Assembly (NCBI GenBank): GCA_038245725.1
Contig: JBBRSD010000002.1
Location: 186,001-250,000, forward strand
DNA from: JBBRSD01 sp038245725
GTDB taxonomy: Bacteria; Actinomycetota; Coriobacteriia; Anaerosomatales; JAAXUF01
Direction: 5' to 3'
DNA: 64,000 nucleotides
The notes under the pieces were generated by a model that saw nothing but the letters and a program-made list of their open reading frames with translations, did no database searches and was not told where the DNA came from. Made by a program: the position numbers and the translations under genes. Below are positions 16,774-25,100 of this stretch, piece after piece (the first letter of the stretch is position 1; each line of letters begins with the position of its first letter).

Positions 16774-17844
16774 CTACTTGTCGGGCACCGTGTAAGCGCC
16801 ACTGACAACATCGGCCTTGGCCTTGTCGACCATCGACTTGATGTCGGCCGGGAGCTTGGCATCCCATTCGTGATACGGCGAGAGACCCACGCCGTCTTCC
16901 TTGATGCCGTACAAGACGTTGTCGCCACCCTTGAGGGTGCCGTCGACGGCCTTCTTGGTCGTGTCGTACACCGCGTTGTCGACCTTCTTGACCGCCGAGG
17001 TGACGATGGTGTCACCGATACCCGGAATGGTCATGAACTGATCGGCGTCGACGCCGATGAAGAGCGCCTTGTTGTCCTGACACGCCTTGGCGCTGCCCAA
17101 ACCGGTCTGACCGGCCGCAGCGAAGACGATGTCAGCGCCCTGGCCGATGAGGGCCTTGGCAGCTTCGTTGCCCTTCTGCTGGTCCGTGAAGCTGCCGGTA
17201 TAGATCGTCTTGACCGTGACGGCAGGGTTGGCCTTCTTCACGCCGGCCGCAAATCCCGCAGCGTAGCGCTGCACCGGCGGAATCTCCATGCCGCCGACGA
17301 AACCAACGACCGTCTTGGCGTTGATGCGGGAGTCGACCGCAGGCCGTGTGGTGAGCGCCCCGGCAACGATGCCGGCGAGATACCCCGCCTCCTGCTCCTT
17401 GAAGTTCAGGCCCACGACGTTCGGGATCGTCGGGGCGAAGAATTCGTCGATGCCGCCGAAGACGACATCGGGCGTGGCCGTCGAAACCTTGGCGACCGTG
17501 TCGGTCATGAGGAAGCCGACCGCGAAGATCGGGTTGAAGCCGGCGGACGCCAGCTGCGTGAGGTTGCTCTCGTAATCTGTCGGAGCCTTGGACTCGAGGA
17601 CCTTCGTCTCGACGCCGAGGTCAGCCTTCGCCCTATCGAGACCGGCCGCCGACAGGTCGTTGAACGACTTGTCGCCCAAGCCGCCGATGTCGGTGACCAT
17701 GGCCGCCTTGACTGACGTCTTCGGCGCCGACGGGTTAGTGCTTGGCGTCGTGCTTGACACGGGGCTTGAGCACCCCGTCGCGAGAACTGCGACGAGCCCG
17801 ACCACGAGAACCGCGGCACCGTACGTGACCCACTTCTCTCTCAC
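16774..17844 (-). CDS. BMP/PnrA-family nucleoside-binding lipoprotein
   Basis: The solute-binding component of the importer, 356 residues, anchored outside the membrane. It has a signal peptide ending in lipobox LATGC, a Ser/Thr linker, then the BMP pattern: AAMVTDIGGLGDKSFNDLSAAG, NPIFAVGFLMTD, VVGFVGGMEIPPVQRYAAGF, IVFAAAGQTGLG and FIGVDADQF. The PnrA family binds purine nucleosides; the exact ligand here is not shown. GTG at 17844 follows GGAGGGAG. An upstream -10-like TACAAT at 17885-17890 suggests its own promoter, but no convincing -35 is seen. Confidence 0.9.
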   Translation of the reverse strand: MREKWVTYGAAVLVVGLVAVLATGCSSPVSSTTPSTNPSAPKTSVKAAMVTDIGGLGDKSFNDLSAAGLDRAKADLGVETKVLESKAPTDYESNLTQLASAGFNPIFAVGFLMTDTVAKVSTATPDVVFGGIDEFFAPTIPNVVGLNFKEQEAGYLAGIVAGALTTRPAVDSRINAKTVVGFVGGMEIPPVQRYAAGFAAGVKKANPAVTVKTIYTGSFTDQQKGNEAAKALIGQGADIVFAAAGQTGLGSAKACQDNKALFIGVDADQFMTIPGIGDTIVTSAVKKVDNAVYDTTKKAVDGTLKGGDNVLYGIKEDGVGLSPYHEWDAKLPADIKSMVDKAKADVVSGAYTVPDK

Positions 17845-17949
17845 TGAGATCTCCCTCCTATGCAGCGAATGTGCCTTCCGATTCATTGTAGACCAGTCAG
17901 TGCAAATCGGCCGCCCCCTTTGGCCATGGTCTCGTGTCGCAGAACTCAC

Positions 17950-18855
17950 TCAACGCAGTCGCGCACGAGGGTGCGTCGATAAGTATTCTTCCCGAACGTG
18001 ACGCCTGTCGACGTGGGTATAGACCTGCGTCGTCGAGATGTCCGCGTGGCCGAGCATCTCCTGGAGCGCTCGGAGGTCAGCGCCTCCCTCGAGGAGGTGC
18101 GTGGCGAACGAGTGTCGCAGCGTATGGGGGTGCAGGGACTCGAGTCCGACGCGGGCGCCATACGCGCGCACGATCGCGAACACGCCCTGCCGCGAGATGC
18201 GTCCTCCCCGCATGTTGAGGAATAAGGCTGAGTTCGCGGTGCGCAGGGAGTTCTTTGGCCGAAGGTAGGGCCGGCCGTGGGCCAGATACGCCTGCAAGGC
18301 GTGGTGCGCCATCCCCGCGACGGGCACCACACGCTCCTTGCCACCCTTGCCGAACACCCTCACGAAGCCCTCGGCCAGGTTCAGGTCGGTCAGATCGATG
18401 CCGGTGAGCTCGCTCACGCGAAGCCCGCAGCCGTAGAGCGTTTCGAGAATCGCACGGTCGCGCAGGCCGGACGGCGCATCCGGGAACGGCTGACTCAGCA
18501 ACCGGTCGACATCGTCGATCGACACGACGTCAGGGAGCCGGGCGGGCACCTTCGGCAACGGGAGTCTCGCGGTGGGGTGATTCTCCGTGAGGCTCTCGCG
18601 CACGAGAAACTTGTGGAATCCCTTGATCGCGGCGACTCTGCGCTCCACCGTACTCGGCGCGAGGCCGCGTTCCCAAAGTGTCGCGACGAAGGCGCTCACG
18701 TCATCGCGCGTGATCGCATCGGGACTCCGGATCCCACGCTCCTTGAGGAACGCCACATACCCGTCGAGGTCTCGACGGTACGCCGAAACGGTGTGCGGCG
18801 ATGCGCCACGCTCCACAGAGAGATGTCCAAGGTATTCCGAAACGAGATTGTTCAC
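17950..18855 (-). CDS. xerD: XerD-type tyrosine recombinase
   Basis: A 301-residue site-specific recombinase that resolves chromosome dimers at dif. The N-terminal SAM-like DNA-binding domain is followed by a catalytic domain with R146 (YGCGLRVSEL), K173 (GKGGKERVVPV), H244 and R247 (HPHTLRHSFATHLL), H270 (MLGH) and the nucleophile Y279 (TTQVYTHV). All catalytic residues are present and the length is standard. No flanking attachment sites or phage genes are visible, so this is a housekeeping recombinase. XerC cannot be fully excluded by sequence alone. Confidence 0.92.
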   Translation of the reverse strand: MNNLVSEYLGHLSVERGASPHTVSAYRRDLDGYVAFLKERGIRSPDAITRDDVSAFVATLWERGLAPSTVERRVAAIKGFHKFLVRESLTENHPTARLPLPKVPARLPDVVSIDDVDRLLSQPFPDAPSGLRDRAILETLYGCGLRVSELTGIDLTDLNLAEGFVRVFGKGGKERVVPVAGMAHHALQAYLAHGRPYLRPKNSLRTANSALFLNMRGGRISRQGVFAIVRAYGARVGLESLHPHTLRHSFATHLLEGGADLRALQEMLGHADISTTQVYTHVDRRHVREEYLSTHPRARLR

Positions 18856-18897
18856 CGCCCCAGTATAGGGCCGCGCACCGCGCCATGCCTGAAAGCG

Positions 18898-18935
18898 ACG
18901 AGGGCCGCTCCCCCCGTTCGGGAAACGGCCCTCGT
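18898..18935 (-). terminator. Terminator hairpin downstream of ald
   Basis: A ten-base-pair stem, ACGAGGGCCG (18898-18907) and CGGCCCTCGT (18926-18935), lying 27 bases past the ald stop and before xerD. On the minus strand it is followed by CGCTTTC, a weak U-tract. Confidence 0.6.
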
Positions 18936-18962
18936 GTTGTGGCTGGGTTCTCGGCGTGGGGC

Positions 18963-20078
18963 TTAAGAAAGCATCGCTTCGAGGGCGACGTACTCGAGAC
19001 CGTGTGCCTCGGCTACAGGTTTGTAGGTCACCTTGCCGTCGAGCACGTTGACGCCCTTGGCGAGCGCGGCATCATCCTTGACCGCCTGCTCCCAGCCCTT
19101 GTCGGCGATTGCGAGGCCGTAGCGCAGTGTGGCGTTGGTCAGAGCCGCGGTCGATGTGTTGGGGACGGCACCCGGCATGTTGGCGACGCCGTAGTGCAGT
19201 ACTCCGTCCACGAAGTACGTCGGGTCGGCGTGGGTGGTCGCGTGAGTCGTTTCGATGCAGCCGCCCTGGTCGACGGAGACGTCGACGAGGACTGCGCCCT
19301 TCTTCATCTTCGGGAGCATGTCCTTCGTGACGAGGAACGGCGTCTTGGCGCCCGGAAGCAGAACCGCGCCAATGACGAGGTCGGCGGCGAAGACTTCCTG
19401 TTCGATGTTGTGCTTCGACGAGTAGATCGTGCGGATGCGGTTTGCCCAGATCTCGTCGAGGTAGCGCATGCGGTCGAGGTTCACGTCCATGATCGTGACG
19501 TCGGCGCCCATGCCCATCGCGACGTATGCCGCGTTCGTGCCGACAACGCCACCGCCGAGAACGACGACCTTGGCCGGGTGCGTACCGGGGACGCCGCCCA
19601 TGAGCACGCCGCGACCGCCGTTCGGCTTCTGCAGGTACGCGGCACCGACCTGAGCAGCCATGCGGCCGGCGACCTCGGACATCGGGGCCAGCAGCGGCAG
19701 GGTGCGGTTCGGCAGCTCGACGGTCTCGTATGCGATGCAGACCGCTCCCGAGGCAATCAGTCCCATCGTCTGCTCGTAGTCGGGGGCGAGGTGCAGGTAG
19801 GTGTAGAGGATCTGGCCCGGGCGCAGACGAGCGATCTCGAGCGGCTGCGGCTCCTTGACCTTGACGATCATGTCGGCCTGCGCGAAGACCTTATCGGCGG
19901 TGTCGATCATCGTCGCGCCTGCGGCGACGTACTCGGCGTCGGCGAATGACGAACCCTCGCCCGCCGCCTTCTCGACGAGAACCGTGTGGCCGTGGGCGAC
20001 GAACTCGGCGACGCCCGCCGGCGTCATGCCGACGCGAAACTCGTTGTTCTTGATCTCCTTGGGCACTCCAACGATCAC
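18963..20078 (-). CDS. ald: Alanine dehydrogenase
   Basis: An NAD-dependent enzyme interconverting L-alanine with pyruvate and ammonia. The 371-residue length is exactly typical. Visible motifs are the N-terminal IVGVPKEIKNNEFRVG, the substrate region KVKEPQP, and the NAD-binding VVVLGGGVVGTNAA. Near the C-terminus, YGVANMPGAVPNTST is an Ald hallmark. GTG at 20078 has AAGGGAG seven bases upstream; an ATG six codons earlier lacks this. It appears to be a single-gene unit with its own promoter and terminator. Confidence 0.96.
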   Translation of the reverse strand: MIVGVPKEIKNNEFRVGMTPAGVAEFVAHGHTVLVEKAAGEGSSFADAEYVAAGATMIDTADKVFAQADMIVKVKEPQPLEIARLRPGQILYTYLHLAPDYEQTMGLIASGAVCIAYETVELPNRTLPLLAPMSEVAGRMAAQVGAAYLQKPNGGRGVLMGGVPGTHPAKVVVLGGGVVGTNAAYVAMGMGADVTIMDVNLDRMRYLDEIWANRIRTIYSSKHNIEQEVFAADLVIGAVLLPGAKTPFLVTKDMLPKMKKGAVLVDVSVDQGGCIETTHATTHADPTYFVDGVLHYGVANMPGAVPNTSTAALTNATLRYGLAIADKGWEQAVKDDAALAKGVNVLDGKVTYKPVAEAHGLEYVALEAMLS

Positions 20079-20170
20079 GCGCGCACTCCCTTTCACAGGT
20101 CCCGGTTATCTACTGCGGCGACCTCGCGAAGCTGACGGAATCACAGCTCTCGCGGAGGCAAACCTCGACC

Positions 20171-20198
20171 AGTGTACCGCTTGAGAAACGGGGTTCAA
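20171..20198 (-). promoter_or_regulatory. Predicted promoter of ald
   Basis: On the minus strand, TTGAAC (20193-20198) and TACACT (20171-20176) are separated by 16 bases. The leader before the GTG start would be about 85 bases. Confidence 0.5.
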
Positions 20199-20228
20199 CC
20201 GTGCTCAAAACGTATCAGAATAGCGGTT

Positions 20229-21332
20229 CTAGAGCCCTTTATCCGATACATTTTGGCGGCTCGTGCGGGCGGCGACCTCGCCAGCGGCATATGCAGCGGC
20301 AAAGAATGCGGGATCGTCGTCCAAACCGCGCCCCATCGTGCTCACGACGACACCTCGCATATCGGGGGACGGAACCGTCGCTTCCGAGCCATTCGCGCGC
20401 TCGTGCCGGTCCCACACGCCAGCTGCTTCGAGCGCGCCGTCGAGCTGCCGAGCGAGGTGGGCTGGCAGCGATGGCACGGCGACGACCGCGCGCGCGAGGG
20501 TGACTCGAGTGAGCGCCGTGAGCGTGTGATGGCTGACGACGCGATGCCGCTTTCGGGTGTCTGCGAACGATACGCGCAGGCACGCGATCGGCACGCCGCC
20601 AAGCACGGCCGCGGCGTTGAGCGCTTCGCCCTGCGCGATGCCGCCATGACCGAAGGGGGTCGTTGTCCCCACCACACCAGGTCCGATCGCGACGATTGCG
20701 ACATCCGCGCTCGCGACGTGACGCGCCGCAAGCAGGCCCGAGTGCAGATTGACGGCCTCGTATCGGCCGCCGAACGCCTGGGCGCACGTCACCGTGTCGT
20801 CCACGAGTCCGGCAGCCACGCTCTCACGCGCGACCGACGACAGCGCGATGGGCAGCGCCGCCTGATCGGTCATGCAATAGGCGACACGCAGGGATGAATC
20901 GGCCTGTTTGATTGCGGCGGCCACGAGCGGCACCTGGCTGTGCAGCCCGCAGCAGACCACCGGCATGCCAGCGAGGTTGTCAGCGGCGGCCATCGCGGAG
21001 TGATGAGGACTCTCGGGCGACTCGACCGCGAGCACGTCTCGCTGAAGCGGCGTGTAGCGCATCTTCATGATGTGACCGCCGCTCGGGTCGTCGAGCAGCA
21101 CGCCCTCGCCGCTTCCCTGCCGTGCGACAACGAAATGCGCCCCGCCGGTACCGAGGTCGAGGTCGACCGCGGTGGTGTTGAGCAGGACCCGGTCGCCAAC
21201 GGCGCACGTGCCCGCGAGTCCCACGTAGTTGATCGCCTCGCCGGTCGTCCCGTCGTCGAGCGCGACCGAGAGACGCTGCACGTCCCCCGAAGCCTCGACG
21301 AGTGCCGAGACGATGGCCCAGACGAGTCTCAC
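20229..21332 (-). CDS. DUF3866 family protein
   Basis: A 367-residue protein whose overall pattern resembles the DUF3866 family of Actinobacteria and Firmicutes (recognition from memory, moderate certainty). Visible elements are an N-terminal beta-rich region (GLAGTCAVGDRVLLNTTAVDL), KMRYTPLQRDVLAVESPES, VVCCGLHSQVPLVAAAI, and a glycine-rich GPGVVGTTTPFGHGGI. No signal peptide or membrane helix is seen, so it is probably cytoplasmic. GTG at 21332 overlaps the M20 peptidase stop (GTGA). Its function is unknown. It is the last gene of the operon that contains pyrG. Confidence 0.7.
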   Translation of the reverse strand: MRLVWAIVSALVEASGDVQRLSVALDDGTTGEAINYVGLAGTCAVGDRVLLNTTAVDLDLGTGGAHFVVARQGSGEGVLLDDPSGGHIMKMRYTPLQRDVLAVESPESPHHSAMAAADNLAGMPVVCCGLHSQVPLVAAAIKQADSSLRVAYCMTDQAALPIALSSVARESVAAGLVDDTVTCAQAFGGRYEAVNLHSGLLAARHVASADVAIVAIGPGVVGTTTPFGHGGIAQGEALNAAAVLGGVPIACLRVSFADTRKRHRVVSHHTLTALTRVTLARAVVAVPSLPAHLARQLDGALEAAGVWDRHERANGSEATVPSPDMRGVVVSTMGRGLDDDPAFFAAAYAAGEVAARTSRQNVSDKGL

Positions 21333-22450
21333 GCGCTCGCTTCTTCGGCCATACGCGACGCGACGGCCTCGCAGATGCGCGTGAGCGAGTACAGGTCCGC
21401 CACAGCGATCTGCTCGTCTTCGCCGTGCACTCCAATCATCCCGCACGCGAGCGCCACCGTGGGAATACCGAGCGCTGCAAGCACGTTGGCGTCGGACCCC
21501 CCACCCGTGAGATAGGTCTTCGGCTCAAAGCCGACATCGCGCATCGCTGCCGAGACAAGCGTGACCTCGGGGCCGTCTTCGGCCACCTCGAAACCCTCAT
21601 ACTCGAGACGCCAGACGATGTCGACGCTGCCGCCGGCCTTTTCAGCGGCGCTGTGCATGATTGCGTCCATCTCGGCCTTCACAGACTCGACCCGGTCGCG
21701 ATCGAGCGAACGGCACTCGCCGGTGATCTCGCATCGTGCGGTGATGACGTTGGTGGCGCGGCCGCCATGGATCGTACCGACGTTCGCGGTCGTTCGGGTG
21801 TCGAGGCGGCCGAGCTGCATCGCGCAGGTCGCCTCGGCGGCCATTCGGATGGCGCTGATGCCCTTTTCGGGCGCGACACCGGCGTGGCTCGCGACGCCCT
21901 CGAAGTTGGCGATGAAGGTGTACTGCGTGGGCGCGCCGGTCACGATGCCGCCCGGTGTGCCCGCCGCGTCGAGGACGAGGCACAGGTCGCAGGCGATGTC
22001 TGAGTCGTGCAGACGCTTGGCACCGTGCAGCCCGATCTCCTCCTGCACCGTGAAGATGGCGCGGAGCGCCGGGTGGGGCCGATCGTTCTCAGCGAAGCGG
22101 CGGATCGTCTCGATTGCAGCCGCGAGGCCAGCGCGGTCGTCGGCGCCGAGGATCGTGTGGCCGGCGGAGTGGATGACGCCGTCGGTGATAACCGGCTCAA
22201 TGCCGCGGCACGGCTCGACGACGTCGAGGTGCGCTGAGAGCGCGAGCACGCCTGGCACGGTGCCAGGGAGCTCAGCGATCAGGTTGCCGGTGTCGGAGCC
22301 TGTCTTCTCGGCGGAGTCGTCGAACCAGACGCGGCAACCGGCGGCCTCGAGCTCGCGGGCGCAGTACGTCGCGGTCGCGGCCTCGAAACTCGGCGGCGAG
22401 TCGATGCGCACCAGGTCCAGAAAGGTCTCAAGCAGCCGCTCGTCGCTCAT
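21329..22450 (-). CDS. M20 family metallopeptidase (PepT-like)
   Basis: A 373-residue zinc aminopeptidase/deacylase-like enzyme. Metal-site motifs are H74 and D76 (LSAHLDVVEP), the bridging aspartate in ILGADDRAGLAA, the catalytic glutamate pair in VQEEIGLHGA and DAAG following it. A dimerisation domain begins near SHAGVAPEKG. GGGSDANVL near the C-terminus is typical of the PepT-like branch. The start overlaps the pyrG stop by one base (TGATG). Substrate is not predictable from sequence; a tripeptidase is likely. Confidence 0.85.
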   Translation of the reverse strand: MSDERLLETFLDLVRIDSPPSFEAATATYCARELEAAGCRVWFDDSAEKTGSDTGNLIAELPGTVPGVLALSAHLDVVEPCRGIEPVITDGVIHSAGHTILGADDRAGLAAAIETIRRFAENDRPHPALRAIFTVQEEIGLHGAKRLHDSDIACDLCLVLDAAGTPGGIVTGAPTQYTFIANFEGVASHAGVAPEKGISAIRMAAEATCAMQLGRLDTRTTANVGTIHGGRATNVITARCEITGECRSLDRDRVESVKAEMDAIMHSAAEKAGGSVDIVWRLEYEGFEVAEDGPEVTLVSAAMRDVGFEPKTYLTGGGSDANVLAALGIPTVALACGMIGVHGEDEQIAVADLYSLTRICEAVASRMAEEASA

Positions 22451-24066
22451 CAGGCCTCACGCCGGTTCTTGAACTCCACGGCAGCGCCGATGAAGTCGCG
22501 GAACAGCGGTGCGGGACGAGTGGGACGGCTCTTGAACTCGGGATGGCCCTGGTTGCCGAGGAACCACGGGTGGTCCGGCAGCTCGACCATCTCGACGAGC
22601 TTGCCGTCGGGCGACAGGCCGCTGATGATCATGCCGGCGGCGGTGAGCTGGTCGCGATAGGAGTTGTTGACCTCGAAGCGGTGACGGTGGCGCTCGTAGA
22701 TGAGATCGGCGCCGTACGCGGTGTGGCCCTTGGTGCCCTCGACCACGGCGCACGGGTACGTGCCGAGGCGCATGGTACCGCCCATGTCCGCGACGTCTTG
22801 CTGGTCGAGCATGAGGTCGATGACCGGGTGCTCGGTGGCCGGGTCGAACTCGGCGGAGTTCGCGCCGTCCAAGCCGGCGACATGCCGCGCGAACTCGGCG
22901 ACCGCCACCTGCATGCCGAGGCAGATGCCGAAGTACGGCACGAGGTTCTCGCGCGCATAGCAGGCCGCTCGGATCTTGCCCTCGATCCCCCGGATGCCGA
23001 AGCCACCCGGAACGAGAATGCCGTCCATCTCGACGAGGATCCGATCGACCTCCTCGGGAGTGAGCGACTCGGCGTCGATCCACTGGGTGTTGACCTTCAC
23101 GTCGTGGAAGATCCCGGCGTGATCGAGCGCTTCGTTGACCGAGAGGTACGCGTCGGGCAACTGCACGTACTTGCCCACGAGCGCGATGTTGACCTCATCG
23201 GAAAGCGACGCGGAGTGCGCGACGAAGGTGTCCCAGTCGGCCATGTCGGGCGTGCCGCACTCGAGGTTGAGCCGCTCGATGACCATCTCGTCGAGGCCTT
23301 GTGCGCGTAGGTTCTCGGGGACCTCGTAGATCGAGCGAGCGTCGAGCGCCGAGACGACCGCCTTGGGATCGACGTCGCAGAAGAGCGCGATCTTGCGTCG
23401 GATGCCCACGTCGATGGGCCGGTCGGAGCGGCAGACGATGAAGTCGGGGGTGATGCCGATCGAGCGAAGCTCCTTGACCGAGTGCTGGGTGGGCTTGGTC
23501 TTCAGCTCGCTCGATGCCGCGATCCACGGCACGAGGGTCACGTGGATGTAGCAGACGTTCTCGCGGCCCTTGTCCTTGCGCATCTGACGGATAGCCTCGA
23601 GGAATGGCAGCGATTCGATGTCGCCGACCGTGCCACCCACCTCGGTGATGATGACGTCGGGCTGGGTCTGCTCGGCGAGGCGGTTCATGCGGTCTTTGAT
23701 CTCGTTGGTGACGTGCGGAATGACCTGCACAGTGCCGCCGAGGAAGTCGCCGCGGCGCTCTTTGCTGATGAGCGTCTGGTAGACCGAGCCGGCGGTGACG
23801 TTGCAGTCGCGGGTGAGCGACTCGTCGATGAAGCGCTCGTAGTGGCCGAGGTCGAGGTCGGTCTCGGCGCCGTCGTCGGTCACGAAAACCTCGCCGTGCT
23901 GGAACGGGCTCATGGTGCCGGGGTCGACGTTGAGGTACGGGTCGAGCTTCTGGATCGTCACCTTCATCCCGCGCGATTTGAGCAGGCGGCCCAGAGATGC
24001 GGCGGTGATGCCTTTGCCCAGCGACGAAACGACGCCCCCCGTGACGAAGATGTGCTTTGTTGCCAT
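22450..24066 (-). CDS. pyrG: CTP synthase
   Basis: Makes CTP from UTP, ATP and glutamine in the cytoplasm. The product is 538 residues. The N-terminal synthetase domain has the P-loop-like GGVVSSLGKGITAASLG. The C-terminal glutamine amidotransferase domain has the nucleophile elbow YFGICLGMQVAV, with the usual histidine and glutamate near PWFLGNQGHPEF. It is complete and ordinary. It lies between the MraY/WecA-like gene and the M20 peptidase gene. Confidence 0.98.
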   Translation of the reverse strand: MATKHIFVTGGVVSSLGKGITAASLGRLLKSRGMKVTIQKLDPYLNVDPGTMSPFQHGEVFVTDDGAETDLDLGHYERFIDESLTRDCNVTAGSVYQTLISKERRGDFLGGTVQVIPHVTNEIKDRMNRLAEQTQPDVIITEVGGTVGDIESLPFLEAIRQMRKDKGRENVCYIHVTLVPWIAASSELKTKPTQHSVKELRSIGITPDFIVCRSDRPIDVGIRRKIALFCDVDPKAVVSALDARSIYEVPENLRAQGLDEMVIERLNLECGTPDMADWDTFVAHSASLSDEVNIALVGKYVQLPDAYLSVNEALDHAGIFHDVKVNTQWIDAESLTPEEVDRILVEMDGILVPGGFGIRGIEGKIRAACYARENLVPYFGICLGMQVAVAEFARHVAGLDGANSAEFDPATEHPVIDLMLDQQDVADMGGTMRLGTYPCAVVEGTKGHTAYGADLIYERHRHRFEVNNSYRDQLTAAGMIISGLSPDGKLVEMVELPDHPWFLGNQGHPEFKSRPTRPAPLFRDFIGAAVEFKNRREA

Positions 24067-24116
24067 GCGCTTCCCCAGCTCCTTTTAGACGACGCGTGCC
24101 CGACCCATCCGTGATT

Positions 24117-25100
24117 CTACTTCTCTCTGGTTACCACTTCGCGACTTGATTTCTCGGCATCGTCGGCTTCGGGCTGCTTTGCAGGGAGCCGTCCGAGACC
24201 ATCGAGCCAGCTCAGCAAGGGATTCCGCTCGATCACAGCGGAGAACGAGAACTTCTCGGAAACGAGGTTGAGGACAAGGACGACGGCGACGTACGCCGCG
24301 AGCGCCCACGCAGGCAGCGTGACCACCGCAAGCCAGCCCGCGAGCGCTCCGGCCGCGTTCGCGCCGGCGTCGCCGAGCATCGCGCGCTCGCCGAGGTCGA
24401 AGCGCCAGACAGAGGCGACCGGCCCAAGCAGCAGCACGGCGGCGAGAAGCGCATCGGCGCGCAGCCCGTAGGCCGCGATCGCGAACACGCCGAGGACGGT
24501 GAGCGCCGAGTACACCTTGAGCGCCCGACCCGGTCGCAGGTCGAAGAGATTGACGAGGTTGGCCGTCAGCCCGATCGCGAGGACGTCGAGGACCCAGACG
24601 GTAAGTGCACCGACGAGTCCCCTGCCGGAGGCGAGCGCGCGTGGCAGCGTCCCGGCCGCAGCGAGCGCGCCGATGGCCAGCAGCTTCAGCGCGCCAGTCG
24701 AGAGCCGCCCCGACGTCAGCGCCCAGAGGTGGCCGCGGAAGCCCTTCTCGGCGTGCGAGCCGAAGACGTCGTCGGCCATGCCAGCCGCCATCGCGCCGAG
24801 CACGAGCACGAGCGGCGCGAACTCCGAGAAGGCCGACGCGCTCGGAGGGAACTGCCAGTCGGACCACAGCGTGAGCGACAGCGCATCGAGCAACGCGCCA
24901 GCCGCGAGCACGCCGACGCCCCACACGAGCCACACGACGCCCAGGCCAAGGGCAACGCGGCGCCCGCGGTAGTTCGCGACGCCGACCCCCGAGGCCTCGA
25001 GCGTGGGCACGAGCATGCGCATGACCGCCCACGGCACGACAAGTGCGCCGAGGAGCGCGAACCCTATCTCGATGGCGATGCCCGGCCACGGCCCGTTCAC
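24117..25100 (-). CDS. MraY/WecA-superfamily glycosyl-phosphate transferase-like membrane protein
   Basis: A 327-residue polytopic membrane protein with about ten hydrophobic segments. Motifs aligned with polyprenyl-phosphate hexosamine transferases are AAGMADDVFGSHAEKGFRGH (acidic pair), NLVNLFDLRPGRALKV (the NLxDG region, diverged) and MLGDAGANAAGALAG. The histidine-rich MraY loop is absent, so this is not a second MraY. The diverged NLFDL motif leaves activity uncertain. GTG at 25100 overlaps the stop of the preceding gene. It could start synthesis of a wall polysaccharide (inference). Confidence 0.7.
   Translation of the reverse strand: MNGPWPGIAIEIGFALLGALVVPWAVMRMLVPTLEASGVGVANYRGRRVALGLGVVWLVWGVGVLAAGALLDALSLTLWSDWQFPPSASAFSEFAPLVLVLGAMAAGMADDVFGSHAEKGFRGHLWALTSGRLSTGALKLLAIGALAAAGTLPRALASGRGLVGALTVWVLDVLAIGLTANLVNLFDLRPGRALKVYSALTVLGVFAIAAYGLRADALLAAVLLLGPVASVWRFDLGERAMLGDAGANAAGALAGWLAVVTLPAWALAAYVAVVLVLNLVSEKFSFSAVIERNPLLSWLDGLGRLPAKQPEADDAEKSSREVVTREK

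Noticed and set aside
17950..18855. Tyrosine recombinase as evidence of an integrated element
   Set aside because: The protein is a standard-length XerD with housekeeping neighbours. No attachment-site repeats, phage genes or transfer genes are visible.
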